Of a stretch of 43,411 nt of DNA, positions 16,888 to 24,944 are shown in pieces (within the stretch, counting starts at the first letter, position 1; every line of letters starts with the position of its first letter). The notes under the pieces were generated by a model. That model did not search any database, had not been told where the DNA came from, and worked only from the letters and a program-made list of their open reading frames with translations. A program made the position numbers and the translations under genes. Source of the stretch: Anaerolineae bacterium. GTDB taxonomy: Bacteria; Chloroflexota; Anaerolineae; Aggregatilineales; Phototrophicaceae. The DNA lies in NCBI GenBank assembly GCA_022825675.1, contig JAJDWK010000102.1, positions 1 to 43,411 of the forward strand, in the 5' to 3' direction.

Positions 16888-17603
16888 GGCGGCGGCTGGC
16901 TGTATTTGTGATAGAGCGCGGCGAGCTCGCCCGGGGCAAAGCCGCCATCAAAGCTGAGCCGCCCCCGCGAAAGCACCAGGGCACGGCTGGCAAAATCAGG
17001 GCTGCGCGCCAGTTGATGCGTGCTCATCAAGATGGTGCGCCCGTCTTCCAAAGCCGAGCGCAGCAGCCCGTCCAGCATGGTGCCCGCCCGCTGGTCCAAG
17101 CCCGAGTAAGGCTCATCCAAGAGCAGCAGCGCCGGCTGATGCAGCAGCGCGCGCGCGATGCTCAGCCGCTGCTTCATCCCGCGGGAGAAACTGCGCGTCA
17201 AGCTGTCCGCCCGCCGCCACAAGCCCACCTGCCGCAGCAATGCTTCGCTGCGGCGCTCGCGCTCGCCGCCCGGTATGCCATAGAGTTTGCCACAGAAATC
17301 GAGATTTTCGCGCGCGGTCAAACTTTCATAGAGCAGCGGGCGATGCGCGACCAAGCCAATTTGCGCCCGCACCGCCATCGCCTCGCGCGGCATCTCCCAG
17401 CCGCCGATGCGGATAGCGCCGCTGGTCGGCTTGCTCAAACCGCTCAGCAGCCGCAGCAATGTGGACTTGCCGCTGCCGTTCGCGCCCAGCAGCAGCGCGC
17501 AGCGCCCGCGCTCCAAGCGGAAGTCCAGCGCTTTTAAGGCGGGCTTCAAGCCATAATTTTTGCTCAACTGCTCGACTTCAATCAGCGCGCTGTGTCTCGT
17601 CAT
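16884..17603 (-). CDS. ccmA: Haem exporter ATP-binding protein CcmA
   Basis: A 239-residue ABC ATPase. Walker A is GANGSGKST (residues 40-48), the signature is FSRGMKQRL, Walker B is LLLLDEPYSGLD and the switch His is in STHQLA. It powers CcmB, and ATP hydrolysis is needed to release haem-loaded CcmE. It starts three bases after the upstream cytochrome c gene and overlaps ccmB by four bases, so it is part of one transcription unit. Confidence 0.93.
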   Translation of the reverse strand: MTRHSALIEVEQLSKNYGLKPALKALDFRLERGRCALLLGANGSGKSTLLRLLSGLSKPTSGAIRIGGWEMPREAMAVRAQIGLVAHRPLLYESLTARENLDFCGKLYGIPGGERERRSEALLRQVGLWRRADSLTRSFSRGMKQRLSIARALLHQPALLLLDEPYSGLDQRAGTMLDGLLRSALEDGRTILMSTHQLARSPDFASRALVLSRGRLSFDGGFAPGELAALYHKYSQPPP

Positions 17604-17606
17604 CGC

Positions 17607-19304
17607 TTAGCTTTCGCTTTCCGCCATTAGCGCCGCCAGCTTCGTTTTCAGCGCCCGCCGCTGCTGATGCCACAGGTCGTGATTAAGCCGCCCGCTCTCA
17701 TGCTCGGCATCAAGCCGCGCCAATTCCCGCAGCAGCGCGTCGGTGCCTTCAGCGTCCCGCCGCTTGCGCCGCCACAGCGCCATGCCCGCCGCCAGCAGCA
17801 GCGCCAGCCCACCGCCGCCAAGCAGCAGCGCCGGGAAGGCATCGCTGGTCAGGACTGCGTTATTTTTATTGCCGCTGGTGAAGGGGTCGCCGTACAAAGA
17901 AAAGCGCAATTCGGGCGCGGCTGTCGCTGTCAGCTCGCCGCGATAGATATTGGCAGCGCCCGGCGCTGCTTCCCGCCGCAGCCAGTCGGCTTCGGCGCGC
18001 AGCCTCGCGCCCAGCGTCAGCGAGACTTCGCCGTCCAGCGCGTTATTAAATCCTTGCACGAATACTATGCCCTTGTCATAAGGCAGAAAATATTCCAGGG
18101 CAATCTGATGCGCCGTGCCCGGCGCGACCGGCAAGGTGTCAATCACCGAATTGGGCAAGCCTTCCAGCCCGTCAATCAGCACATAGCGCCCGCCGCCATC
18201 GCCGCTGAGGATGCGCGCGCCTTCGGGGAATTGCGCCAGCAGCACCGCTTCCCGCCCATCATCAAAGCTGCGCCCGCTGGTGTAGAGCCGGTCCGAAGCA
18301 TTGTGATAGCTGATGGACTGCGCGATGTAGAGCCCGCGCCCCCACTCCTCAAGCGTTACCGCCTCCGCCCAAAGGTCAATGCGGGCGACGGTCACAACCG
18401 ATGGGTCGCTGCCGCTGTCATACACGGTGATGACAACAGGCGGCGCGGTCGCCAGCGCCTCAGCCGGCAACCGGCGCTGGAAGAGACGCCCGGCATACGC
18501 GGCGCTGAGCAGGTAGCCGCGCTCGTGCGGGGGCGGCATATCGGGAAAAACGAAGCTGCCATCCGCGGCGGTGACCGTCTCCGCCAGGGCAGCGCCAGCC
18601 GTGCCGCCGTCAGCACGCAGCTGCACGGCGATGCCCGCCGGCAAGTCCCCGCCGGCACCATGCTCGACGCGCCCGCGGATAGCCACCAGCGGGGGCGCTG
18701 TCGCCGCGCCCGCTTCCAAGCTGCTCATGCGCAGGAATGCCGCCACCGCCAGCCGCTCTTCTTCGTTCAGCGCTGATGCAAACAGCTCCTTGCTCACTTG
18801 CCGGCCGTAGTCCACATCGCTGAACACGGGCGGGATCGCCGCTGGCAGCGCGCAGCCGCCGCAGCTTTCCCGCCACAGGCGCTCGCCCAGGCTCAGCGCA
18901 GCGTCCCTGTAAGCGAGCGTGTAGCTGTACAGGGCGACATCCCAGCGCTCGCGCTCGCTCAGCGCTTGTTCCCAGGGCGGCATCAGATTTTCGATCTTGC
19001 CCTCGCTGATAATGTCAAACCATTCCAGTGGCGATTTCGCCGCCACCAGCCCGCGGTCAGTCATATCGAGGGGCGGCGCAACACTGCCGGCTATCACCAG
19101 CGCGCCGCGTCCCGCGCCATCACTGCCATGGCATTCCGTGCAGCGCTGCGCGAAGATGCGCGCGCCATTGCTGATGTCAGGCGCCCAGTTAAGGCTCGGC
19201 GGCGCAGTTGGGGCGACTGTCGCCAGTATCTCCGGCTCGCCGCCCAAGCCGGCGCAGGCGCTCAGCACTATGCTCAGCAGCGCTAGGGCGCAGCGCCAGC
19301 TCAT
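17607..19304 (-). CDS. Lipoprotein cytochrome c with degenerate second haem site, beta domains and CcmI-like tail
   Basis: A 565-residue protein with a lipoprotein signal peptide (lipobox LSAC, Cys17). A class-I-like cytochrome c domain carries CTECH (residues 55-59) and a probable distal Met (NLMPPWEQAL, about 107-116). A second cytochrome-like segment has Cys148-Gly-Gly-Cys151-Ala, so the haem-ligand His is missing. Then come a carboxypeptidase-regulatory-like beta domain (about 205-290), further beta-rich sequence, a membrane span (about 490-512) and a cytoplasmic coiled-coil tail, RELARLDAEHESGRLNHDLW. The tail resembles the N-terminal segment of CcmI. It overlaps the next upstream gene by four bases inside the ccm operon. 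It may be an electron donor or apocytochrome-handling factor for cytochrome c assembly; that is inference. Confidence 0.75.
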   Translation of the reverse strand: MSWRCALALLSIVLSACAGLGGEPEILATVAPTAPPSLNWAPDISNGARIFAQRCTECHGSDGAGRGALVIAGSVAPPLDMTDRGLVAAKSPLEWFDIISEGKIENLMPPWEQALSERERWDVALYSYTLAYRDAALSLGERLWRESCGGCALPAAIPPVFSDVDYGRQVSKELFASALNEEERLAVAAFLRMSSLEAGAATAPPLVAIRGRVEHGAGGDLPAGIAVQLRADGGTAGAALAETVTAADGSFVFPDMPPPHERGYLLSAAYAGRLFQRRLPAEALATAPPVVITVYDSGSDPSVVTVARIDLWAEAVTLEEWGRGLYIAQSISYHNASDRLYTSGRSFDDGREAVLLAQFPEGARILSGDGGGRYVLIDGLEGLPNSVIDTLPVAPGTAHQIALEYFLPYDKGIVFVQGFNNALDGEVSLTLGARLRAEADWLRREAAPGAANIYRGELTATAAPELRFSLYGDPFTSGNKNNAVLTSDAFPALLLGGGGLALLLAAGMALWRRKRRDAEGTDALLRELARLDAEHESGRLNHDLWHQQRRALKTKLAALMAESES

Positions 19305-19699
19305 GCGCGCCGCTCCTCTCGTTGGCTGCCGCCGCGATAGGCGGCAACCGCCGCTTCTATCGTCTGGTCCAGCTCATCAGCGTTCGCGGCAGCTGGCGGC
19401 GACATCGCAGCTTTATCCAGCCGATCCTGCGCCCGCAAAAGTTCTATGCCCCGCCTCATCCATACTTCGCGCTCTTCTTCGTAGTCGCCGCGGGCGCTCT
19501 TCCCGGTCGCGAAGTCTTCGTCCAAATCGCGCATATTGGTCAAAACGCGTTGATAATAACTGTGCATTTTCCGCCGCCGCTGCGCTTCTTCAGCGGCAGG
19601 AGCGCCGCGGCTGCGCCCCGCTAGGAAAAACGGGCGCGCCACAATCGCCAGCGCGATTAAGCCCAGCGCCAGGCTGATGAAGAGCCCGGCGGCGCTCAT
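19301..19699 (-). CDS. Short CcmI-like (N-terminal domain) membrane protein
   Basis: A 132-residue protein with one N-terminal membrane span (about residues 5-27, FISLALGLIALAIVARPFFL). A cytoplasmic coiled coil follows, with LTNMRDLDEDFATGKSARGD and YEEEREVWMRRGIELL. The pattern of a leucine heptad followed by DLDxDFxTGK is that of the CcmI N-terminal domain, which holds the CcmFH complex together. The TPR part of classical CcmI is absent, and the protein is about a third of the usual length. It overlaps both neighbours by four bases (ccmG and the cytochrome c gene), which ties it to the maturation operon. Confidence 0.75.
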   Translation of the reverse strand: MSAAGLFISLALGLIALAIVARPFFLAGRSRGAPAAEEAQRRRKMHSYYQRVLTNMRDLDEDFATGKSARGDYEEEREVWMRRGIELLRAQDRLDKAAMSPPAAANADELDQTIEAAVAAYRGGSQREERRA

Positions 19700-20277
19700 G
19701 CCGGCTCCGCCAATAGCGCTTCAATCGCGCCGCTGACGAGGTCAAAATGCACGCTGCCAATATAGAACTTGCGGATGTTGCCGCGGCGGTCTATCAAGAA
19801 GCTCTCCGGCGGTCCTTCAACTCGATAGCGTCTGGTAACACTTTGCCCTCTGTCCTCGCCATTGGGGTAGCTGATGCCAAATGTTTTGATGAAATTCGTG
19901 GCTTTGTCACGGCTGCTTTCCAGCATATTCACGCCGACAAGCGTGAAGCCCGCCGCCCGATACTGCATGTAAAGCGCCTGCAAGTCGGGCGCTTCGGCGC
20001 GGCATGGCGGGCACCAGCTCGCCCAAAAATTGACCAGGACGACCTGCCCGTGATAGTCCGACAGGTGGAATGCGCCGCCATCAAAGAGTTCGAGCTGGAA
20101 ATCTGGCGCCGCCCCGCTGAGGGGACGCCCCTGGTTTTGCCGCGCCAACTGCAGCCCCAAGAGCATGCCCGCCGCCAAAAGCGCGGCAAAAAGCGCTGCC
20201 GCGCCCGCGCTCAGCCCGTTGCCAGCGCGCTGCGGCTTCTCTTTTTCGAGGAAGGCAAGCTCGCCCAAATCGCTCAT
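19696..20277 (-). CDS. ccmG: Thiol:disulfide oxidoreductase CcmG/ResA-like
   Basis: A 193-residue thioredoxin-fold protein with an N-terminal membrane anchor (about residues 23-45) and the active site WCPPC (88-92) in FWASWCPPCRAEAPDL. The TlpA/ResA-type loop GPPESFLIDRRGNI carries the cis-Pro region. It keeps apocytochrome CxxCH cysteines reduced before haem ligation. It overlaps ccmH and the ccmI-like gene by four bases each. Length is typical for CcmG/DsbE. Confidence 0.92.
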   Translation of the reverse strand: MSDLGELAFLEKEKPQRAGNGLSAGAAALFAALLAAGMLLGLQLARQNQGRPLSGAAPDFQLELFDGGAFHLSDYHGQVVLVNFWASWCPPCRAEAPDLQALYMQYRAAGFTLVGVNMLESSRDKATNFIKTFGISYPNGEDRGQSVTRRYRVEGPPESFLIDRRGNIRKFYIGSVHFDLVSGAIEALLAEPA

Positions 20278-20780
20278 CGCCGCGCTCGCAGGTCCGCTTC
20301 CAGCCGCTGGCGATACTCATCGTCAGTCGTGATGGCATCGTGGCTCGGCTCTCGCGGCAGCCGCAGCCGCTCCTGCCTGCCAAAACGCCGAAAAGTGGCG
20401 ATGCCAATCGCGATAGCCAGCAAAGTGCCGAGCATGGGCAGAAGCAAAGTCAGCGCCCGCAGCAGCGGATCTTGCGGGACGCCAACGACATCATCGCCGA
20501 AGCGCGCGACAAAACTGTCGATTACTTCCGCCGCGCTGCGTCCCGCCGCCAGCATGCGCCGTATCTCTTCTTTCCATTCGCTGCAAGTTACGGTCTGGCA
20601 TTCGTCCAGCGGGATATTCTCGCAAACCGGGCAATACATGCGCGCCGCCACTCGAATTACCTCAGTATCGCTGACGGCATCGCCCTGCGCCGCCGCCGCG
20701 GGCATCAGCAGCAAGGCGCTCAATAGCAAAAGCATCAAGCGCAGCCAGCGAGGTCGGTAGCTTTCAGCGAGTGTCATCAT
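20274..20780 (-). CDS. ccmH: Cytochrome c biogenesis protein CcmH
   Basis: A 168-residue protein with a signal peptide (about residues 11-31) and a thiol domain with Cys50 and Cys53 in MYCPVCENIPLDEC. Further cysteines follow at 61 and 66, ending CQTVTCSEW. A C-terminal membrane span (about 105-128) and a short basic tail follow. The active CxxC reduces apocytochrome or exchanges with CcmG. The C-x2-C-x7-C-x4-C cluster is longer than the LRCxxCQN site of the proteobacterial form. The tandem ATGs at 20780 and 20777 lie inside the ccmF 3' end (17-base overlap), with GGGAAG about ten bases upstream. Confidence 0.9.
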   Translation of the reverse strand: MMTLAESYRPRWLRLMLLLLSALLLMPAAAAQGDAVSDTEVIRVAARMYCPVCENIPLDECQTVTCSEWKEEIRRMLAAGRSAAEVIDSFVARFGDDVVGVPQDPLLRALTLLLPMLGTLLAIAIGIATFRRFGRQERLRLPREPSHDAITTDDEYRQRLEADLRARR

Positions 20781-22836
20781 AAGCGAGTTCTTCCCGCTTT
20801 TGCGCCCGCGGCGCTGGCGTAATTTTGGGGTAGGCTGCGATTGCCGTGCCCAGCACCAGCAAAATCCCGCCCCACCACACAAGATTCACCAGCGGATTGA
20901 TGTAGATGCGGAAGGTCGCGCGCGCGCCATCGCCCTTGATGAGCAGCACATAAAAGTCGTTCTCCAAAGTGCTGTGCGCGCCGGCGATAGTCATCGGCAT
21001 CTGCGGATAATCGTCGATGCGCGGGCGCAAGCGGGCGATTTCGCGCCCATCCCGCAGCACCGTCACCGCGCTGATATTCATCATGCGCCCGTCAACCGCC
21101 TGCGCCCGAAAGAAATCATCAAAACGCAAGCCATACTCCCGCACCGCGACAGTATCGCCGCGCGTCAAAGTATGCTGCACTTCTGTCTGGAATACGGTGC
21201 TGCCGATGACGCCGATGCCGATGACGGTAACGCCGAGATGCACGATGTAGCCGCCATAACGCCGCTGATTGCGCTGGAACAAAGCGCAGACGGCGCGCAA
21301 GGGCGATTCGCCCAAGGTCTGCCGCCGCGCCCGCGCCCCGCGCAGGATTTCGGTGATGGCGACCGCCCCGGCAAATAGCGCAATCCCATAACCCAGCAGC
21401 GCAACCAGCGGGTCCGTGCCCAGCAGAATTAGCAGCAAAACGATGGCGGCCGTCGCCGCCAGTGGCGCCCGCAGCGCCGCGCCCAGCCGCCGCGCCGAGC
21501 TGGCGCCCCAAGCCGAAAGCGGCGCAATGCCCATCAGCAGGTACATGGCGATAAATAGCGGCACGACATAAAACTCAAAAGTCTCCGCGCCAATCGTCAC
21601 CTCTTTGCCTAGAATCAGCTCGGATACGATGGGCAAGCCGAAACTGCCCCAGAATATCGCGATGAACAGCGCCATAAATACCACATTATTCAGCACAAAG
21701 AGCGACTCGCGGCTGAGGAAACTGGCGAATTGATGTTCGTCCCGCAGCGCGCCTTGCTGCCAGCGCCGCAGGGTGGCTGCCAGCGCAATCAGCGTCATCA
21801 CCAGCCAAAATGCCAACATCGGAAAGCCAACTTCACTGCGCGCGAAGCTGTGCACACTGTCAATTACGCCGCTGCGGGTGGCGAAGGTGCCAAACATCAC
21901 TGCCGAGAAGCTGGTGATGACCAAGACGATATTCCAAAGTTTGAGCATGCCGCGCTTCTCTTGGATCATCACGCTGTGCAGGAAGGCAGTGCCGACCAGC
22001 CACGGTAAAAACGCGGCATTTTCTACCGGGTCCCAGCCCCAATAACCGCCCCAGCCCAGCACATCATACGCCCAGCGCCCGCCCAAAATCAGCCCGATGC
22101 TGAGGAATATCCAGGCGATGAGCGTCCAGCGCCGCGTCGCCTTTATCCAGCCGCTAGACAGGTCGCCCGCTGCCAGCGCCGCCATCGCGAAGGCGAAAGG
22201 AATTGTAAAGCCAACAAAGCCAAGGTAGAGCATCGGCGGATGAATCACCATGCCAAAATGCCGCAGCAGCGGGTTCAAGCCCTGGGCGCCCGCGCGCAAG
22301 TTGGCTTCCGCTGGCGGCACCGCCCCCGGCGGTATCAGCGCGCTTGAAATGACCTGCTCGCCCGCCGGCATCTCGGGCAAAACCCACCAGCGCTCAAAGG
22401 GATTTTCCAAGAGCAGGGAGAGCCCGAGGAAGAACGCCAGCGTCGCCATCATAGTGGCGATTGCATAGGGCATCAGCCGCCGCTCCGCCCGCCAATTTAG
22501 GGCAATTGCGCCAAAAGTGAAGGCGCTCATCAACAGCGCCCAAAACAGCAGCGAGCCCTTTTGCGCGCCCCACAATGCCGTGAAGCGATACAGCGGCGGC
22601 GTCTGCGGGTCGCTTACATCATAGACATAGCTGAGTTGGTACTGCTCGCCCAGCAGCGCGCCCACCAGGCAGGCGGTCGCTAATAGCAGCAGCGGGAAAG
22701 TGAGCAGGGCGGCGTTGCGACCGCTCAGCTGCCAGGAGTATTCCCCGCGGAAGCCGCCCAGCAGGGAGGCGATAGTCGCGTAGATGGCGCTGATAAAGGC
22801 GAGGGTCAAAGACGCGAGCCCGATTTCCGCCGCCAT
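20764..22836 (-). CDS. ccmF: Haem lyase CcmF
   Basis: A 690-residue polytopic protein with about 15 spans that, with CcmH/CcmI, attaches haem from CcmE to apocytochrome c. The WWD domain is WGGYWGWDPVENAAFLPWL (about residues 265-285). Other family landmarks are LWGAQKGSLLFWALLMSAF, FGMVIHPPMLYLGFVG with a conserved His, and TRSGVIDSVHSFA with another His. A large extracytoplasmic loop precedes the last span. Its ATG overlaps the ccmE stop by one base (TGATG). Length is normal. Confidence 0.96.
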   Translation of the reverse strand: MAAEIGLASLTLAFISAIYATIASLLGGFRGEYSWQLSGRNAALLTFPLLLLATACLVGALLGEQYQLSYVYDVSDPQTPPLYRFTALWGAQKGSLLFWALLMSAFTFGAIALNWRAERRLMPYAIATMMATLAFFLGLSLLLENPFERWWVLPEMPAGEQVISSALIPPGAVPPAEANLRAGAQGLNPLLRHFGMVIHPPMLYLGFVGFTIPFAFAMAALAAGDLSSGWIKATRRWTLIAWIFLSIGLILGGRWAYDVLGWGGYWGWDPVENAAFLPWLVGTAFLHSVMIQEKRGMLKLWNIVLVITSFSAVMFGTFATRSGVIDSVHSFARSEVGFPMLAFWLVMTLIALAATLRRWQQGALRDEHQFASFLSRESLFVLNNVVFMALFIAIFWGSFGLPIVSELILGKEVTIGAETFEFYVVPLFIAMYLLMGIAPLSAWGASSARRLGAALRAPLAATAAIVLLLILLGTDPLVALLGYGIALFAGAVAITEILRGARARRQTLGESPLRAVCALFQRNQRRYGGYIVHLGVTVIGIGVIGSTVFQTEVQHTLTRGDTVAVREYGLRFDDFFRAQAVDGRMMNISAVTVLRDGREIARLRPRIDDYPQMPMTIAGAHSTLENDFYVLLIKGDGARATFRIYINPLVNLVWWGGILLVLGTAIAAYPKITPAPRAQKREELAYDDTR

Positions 22837-23366
22837 CAGGCATGTTCCGGGATTTGGCTCAAGCCGGCGGGGGCGGTGCTTTCTTCAAAGCGGCTGGGAC
22901 ATTTGAGCAGCAATTCCGATGCGTGAAAGATGCCATCATTGCCCAGCTCGCCCGTCAATATCGCTTGCGCTTCGTGCTGCAGCAAGTCGGGAATGGCGGC
23001 ATCCGCCACCACAATCTTCAAGCGAGCCGCCGCCGGGTCTTGTAAGGCAGCGTGCAGCGCCTGCGCCAAATCGTCATATTCGCTGGGAATGCTGACGATT
23101 TCGAAGCGGATAATCGCGCGCTCGCTGTCGTATTCAATGGTCTCGCCAGCCACCGCGCCCGCGATGCGTACCGTACGCCCGCGGTAGCTGGCGTCCGCCA
23201 ATACCTCGTCCACCGTGATAAAATAGCGTGCGCCCTGTAATGTGCCCGAGACCAATAATGCCGCAACCGCCAGCAGGATTATCAAACCCGCGCCGATAAA
23301 CTTGAGGCGCTGCCCGCGGCGCTGTGTGTGGAAGTTCTTCGGCTTTTCCCAGCTTGTGTCCGGCAT
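22836..23366 (-). CDS. ccmE: Haem chaperone CcmE, Cys-type with CxxxF site
   Basis: A 176-residue protein with a basic N-terminus, one membrane span (about residues 23-43) and the CcmE OB-fold beta barrel (GARYFITVDEVLADASYRGR, then VRIAGAVAGETIEY). It carries haem covalently from CcmC to CcmF. Classical CcmE binds haem through His in HxxxY. Here the equivalent site reads LLLKCPSRFEE, so Cys replaces His, as in the archaeal/deltaproteobacterial CxxxY group, and Phe replaces the Tyr. I chose ATG 23366, with GAGG five bases upstream; an in-frame ATG at 23405 lacks a clear ribosome site. It is directly upstream of ccmF. Confidence 0.9.
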   Translation of the reverse strand: MPDTSWEKPKNFHTQRRGQRLKFIGAGLIILLAVAALLVSGTLQGARYFITVDEVLADASYRGRTVRIAGAVAGETIEYDSERAIIRFEIVSIPSEYDDLAQALHAALQDPAAARLKIVVADAAIPDLLQHEAQAILTGELGNDGIFHASELLLKCPSRFEESTAPAGLSQIPEHA

Positions 23367-23456
23367 TGACGCCTCGCCAGTGGGATTGGTATTCAAGGCT
23401 GGCATTGGAAAATACTGCCCGCTTTCACACTCATTTGACGCCCGGAAGAGCCTGCT

Positions 23457-23672
23457 TTAGGCAGGCTCATCGTCGTCGCCGGTTGATTGGCTCCAGCGGA
23501 TGACGAAGACGCCGATGATGCCGGCGATGCCTAAAAACAGCACCAGCATCGACAAGCCAGCCGGCGATGAAGAAGCAGCGCCGTCCTGCGCCAGCGCCAG
23601 CGGCAGCGGCAGCGCTATCAGCCATATCAGCAGCGCGAGCCGCGTCTTAATTTGTGTCCCGGTGAATGTCAT
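23457..23672 (-). CDS. Small membrane protein of unknown function in the ccm operon
   Basis: A 71-residue protein with a signal peptide (about residues 1-29, LALLIWLIALPLPLALAQ) and one further membrane span (about 40-60, LSMLVLFLGIAGIIGVFVIR), ending in an acidic tail (TGDDDEPA). GAGG lies ten bases before the ATG. It is upstream of ccmE on the same strand. I do not recognise the family. Its size and topology fit a small accessory subunit, but no motif supports a function. Confidence 0.6.
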   Translation of the reverse strand: MTFTGTQIKTRLALLIWLIALPLPLALAQDGAASSSPAGLSMLVLFLGIAGIIGVFVIRWSQSTGDDDEPA

Positions 23673-23726
23673 GTCTTGGCACCTCGGTCACTTCGCTGGC
23701 ATGGGCGAAGAGCGCGAACGCTTCGT

Positions 23727-24113
23727 TTATGCCTGCAGCTTAAGTATATCGTAGATGGTGAAAGCGATGAGCAGCGTCAGCGCCGCCGCCGCCACCACCA
23801 GGTAGCGCCAGCGATGCGCATAACCCACCGCCCAAAAGCGGCGCAAACTGAAAAATATCGACGCCATCGCAATCAGGTTAATCAATAGCAGAATTGGCAC
23901 CGTCGCATCCGCCGCGATGCCGACGATGGGCAGCAAGAAGGGCAGCAAGACATATTGCAACAGGCAGCGCGCGCCCGAAAACAGCAGGGATGCCGTCAGC
24001 GCGTTCTCAGCGCCGCGGGCTGCATCCGCCGTCGTCTGCGCGCCGCCGCCAGCCGCGGGCAGAAACAATAGCCGGCTCATCACGCTGTCCGCCCTGCTAG
24101 CTTCTGAGTTCAT
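23727..24113 (-). CDS. Small integral membrane protein of unknown function
   Basis: About 128 residues with three predicted spans (LLFSGARCLLQYVLLPFLLP, then ATVPILLLINLIAMASIFF, then LVVAAAALTLLIAFTIYDIL) separated by FSLRRFWAVGYAHRWR. I do not recognise the family. The start is uncertain: ATG 24113 has AGGGG very close upstream, and ATGs at 24128 and 24080 are in frame. It lies between the monohaem cytochrome c gene and the ccm genes on the same strand, so a link with respiration is possible but unproven. Confidence 0.6.
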   Translation of the reverse strand: MNSEASRADSVMSRLLFLPAAGGGAQTTADAARGAENALTASLLFSGARCLLQYVLLPFLLPIVGIAADATVPILLLINLIAMASIFFSLRRFWAVGYAHRWRYLVVAAAALTLLIAFTIYDILKLQA

Positions 24114-24147
24114 AGCCCCTGCTGCCATATTTCGGCTGGAGCGGCGC

Positions 24148-24846
24148 TCAAGCGTCCGCGTCCAGCAGTTGATCCTGACTCTCCAAAAATGCGACCAAAT
24201 CCGCCAGCTGCTGCGGCGTCAACTGCTGCCCATAGATATCCGGCATCACCGCCGCGTACTCCGGCGTGATGTAGGCATTGGGCTGCACGATGCTTTCGAC
24301 GAGGAACTGACGATGACTATAATCAAGGAATTCCGCCAGCGCCAGCCGCAGCTCATCGATGCGCGTCCAGGTCCCCGCTGTTAAGGGCGCGACCTGCTCA
24401 TTTTCGTGGCAGCCGGCGCAGCCAAGTATCGCGCCGCCCAAAGCCGGCTCCAAACCATTATACAGCAACTGCCCGCGCAGCGGGTCGCCAGGCATTTCGC
24501 TTAAGTCCAGCATGATGGCGGGCAGGTCCGCGCCGACAGATTGCGCGGCAATTAGATCATCCAGCGAGACCAAACGCAGGGTAATTGCCAGCAGCCGGTC
24601 AATCTCGGCGAGATTGGGCTGATAGCCGCAATCCAGCGCCATCGTCTGATACAGCGCCCCCAGCCGATAGAGATTGGCGATTGCCAAGTCGCCATCAGCC
24701 GCGAAATCCAGCGTCAAGAACTGGGCAAAGGTATCTTGCTGGCGCGCCAATGCCTCCGCCGAGCAGCCGTCGCCGCCGCCCTCTTGGGCGAGCGCCGGGC
24801 TAAGCGCCGCAGCAAGTATCAAGAGCAGAGCCGCCAGTTGTCTCAT
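24148..24846 (-). CDS. Secreted monohaem cytochrome c
   Basis: A 232-residue protein with a signal peptide (residues 1-20, ending SPALA|QE). The first half is a helical region without haem but with two cysteines (28 and 73) that could form a disulfide. The second half is a cytochrome c domain with CAGCH (143-147) in GGAILGCAGCHENEQ and a probable distal Met in YAAVMPDIYGQQLTPQ, followed by the typical final helix LTPQQLADLVAFLESQD. It lies directly after the terminator of the dihaem cytochrome gene and resembles that protein's last domain. Likely a soluble or peripheral electron carrier. Confidence 0.85.
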   Translation of the reverse strand: MRQLAALLLILAAALSPALAQEGGGDGCSAEALARQQDTFAQFLTLDFAADGDLAIANLYRLGALYQTMALDCGYQPNLAEIDRLLAITLRLVSLDDLIAAQSVGADLPAIMLDLSEMPGDPLRGQLLYNGLEPALGGAILGCAGCHENEQVAPLTAGTWTRIDELRLALAEFLDYSHRQFLVESIVQPNAYITPEYAAVMPDIYGQQLTPQQLADLVAFLESQDQLLDADA

Positions 24847-24891
24847 CGCCTAGCCCCAGCCTATAAACGAAAAAAACGATAGAAAGAATCG

Positions 24892-24923
24892 ATAGAAAAG
24901 AAAAAGCCCCCGAGACCGAGGGC
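24892..24923 (-). terminator. Intrinsic terminator after the dihaem cytochrome c gene
   Basis: Minus strand: GCCCTCGGTCTCGGGGGC (24923-24906) folds into a 7-bp stem with one G-U pair and a four-base loop, followed directly by TTTTTCTTTTC. It lies 22 bases past the stop of the dihaem cytochrome gene, separating the bc-complex operon from the monohaem cytochrome and ccm genes. Confidence 0.85.
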
Positions 24924-24944
24924 AGTTTTCTTGCCTGCGGGGCG

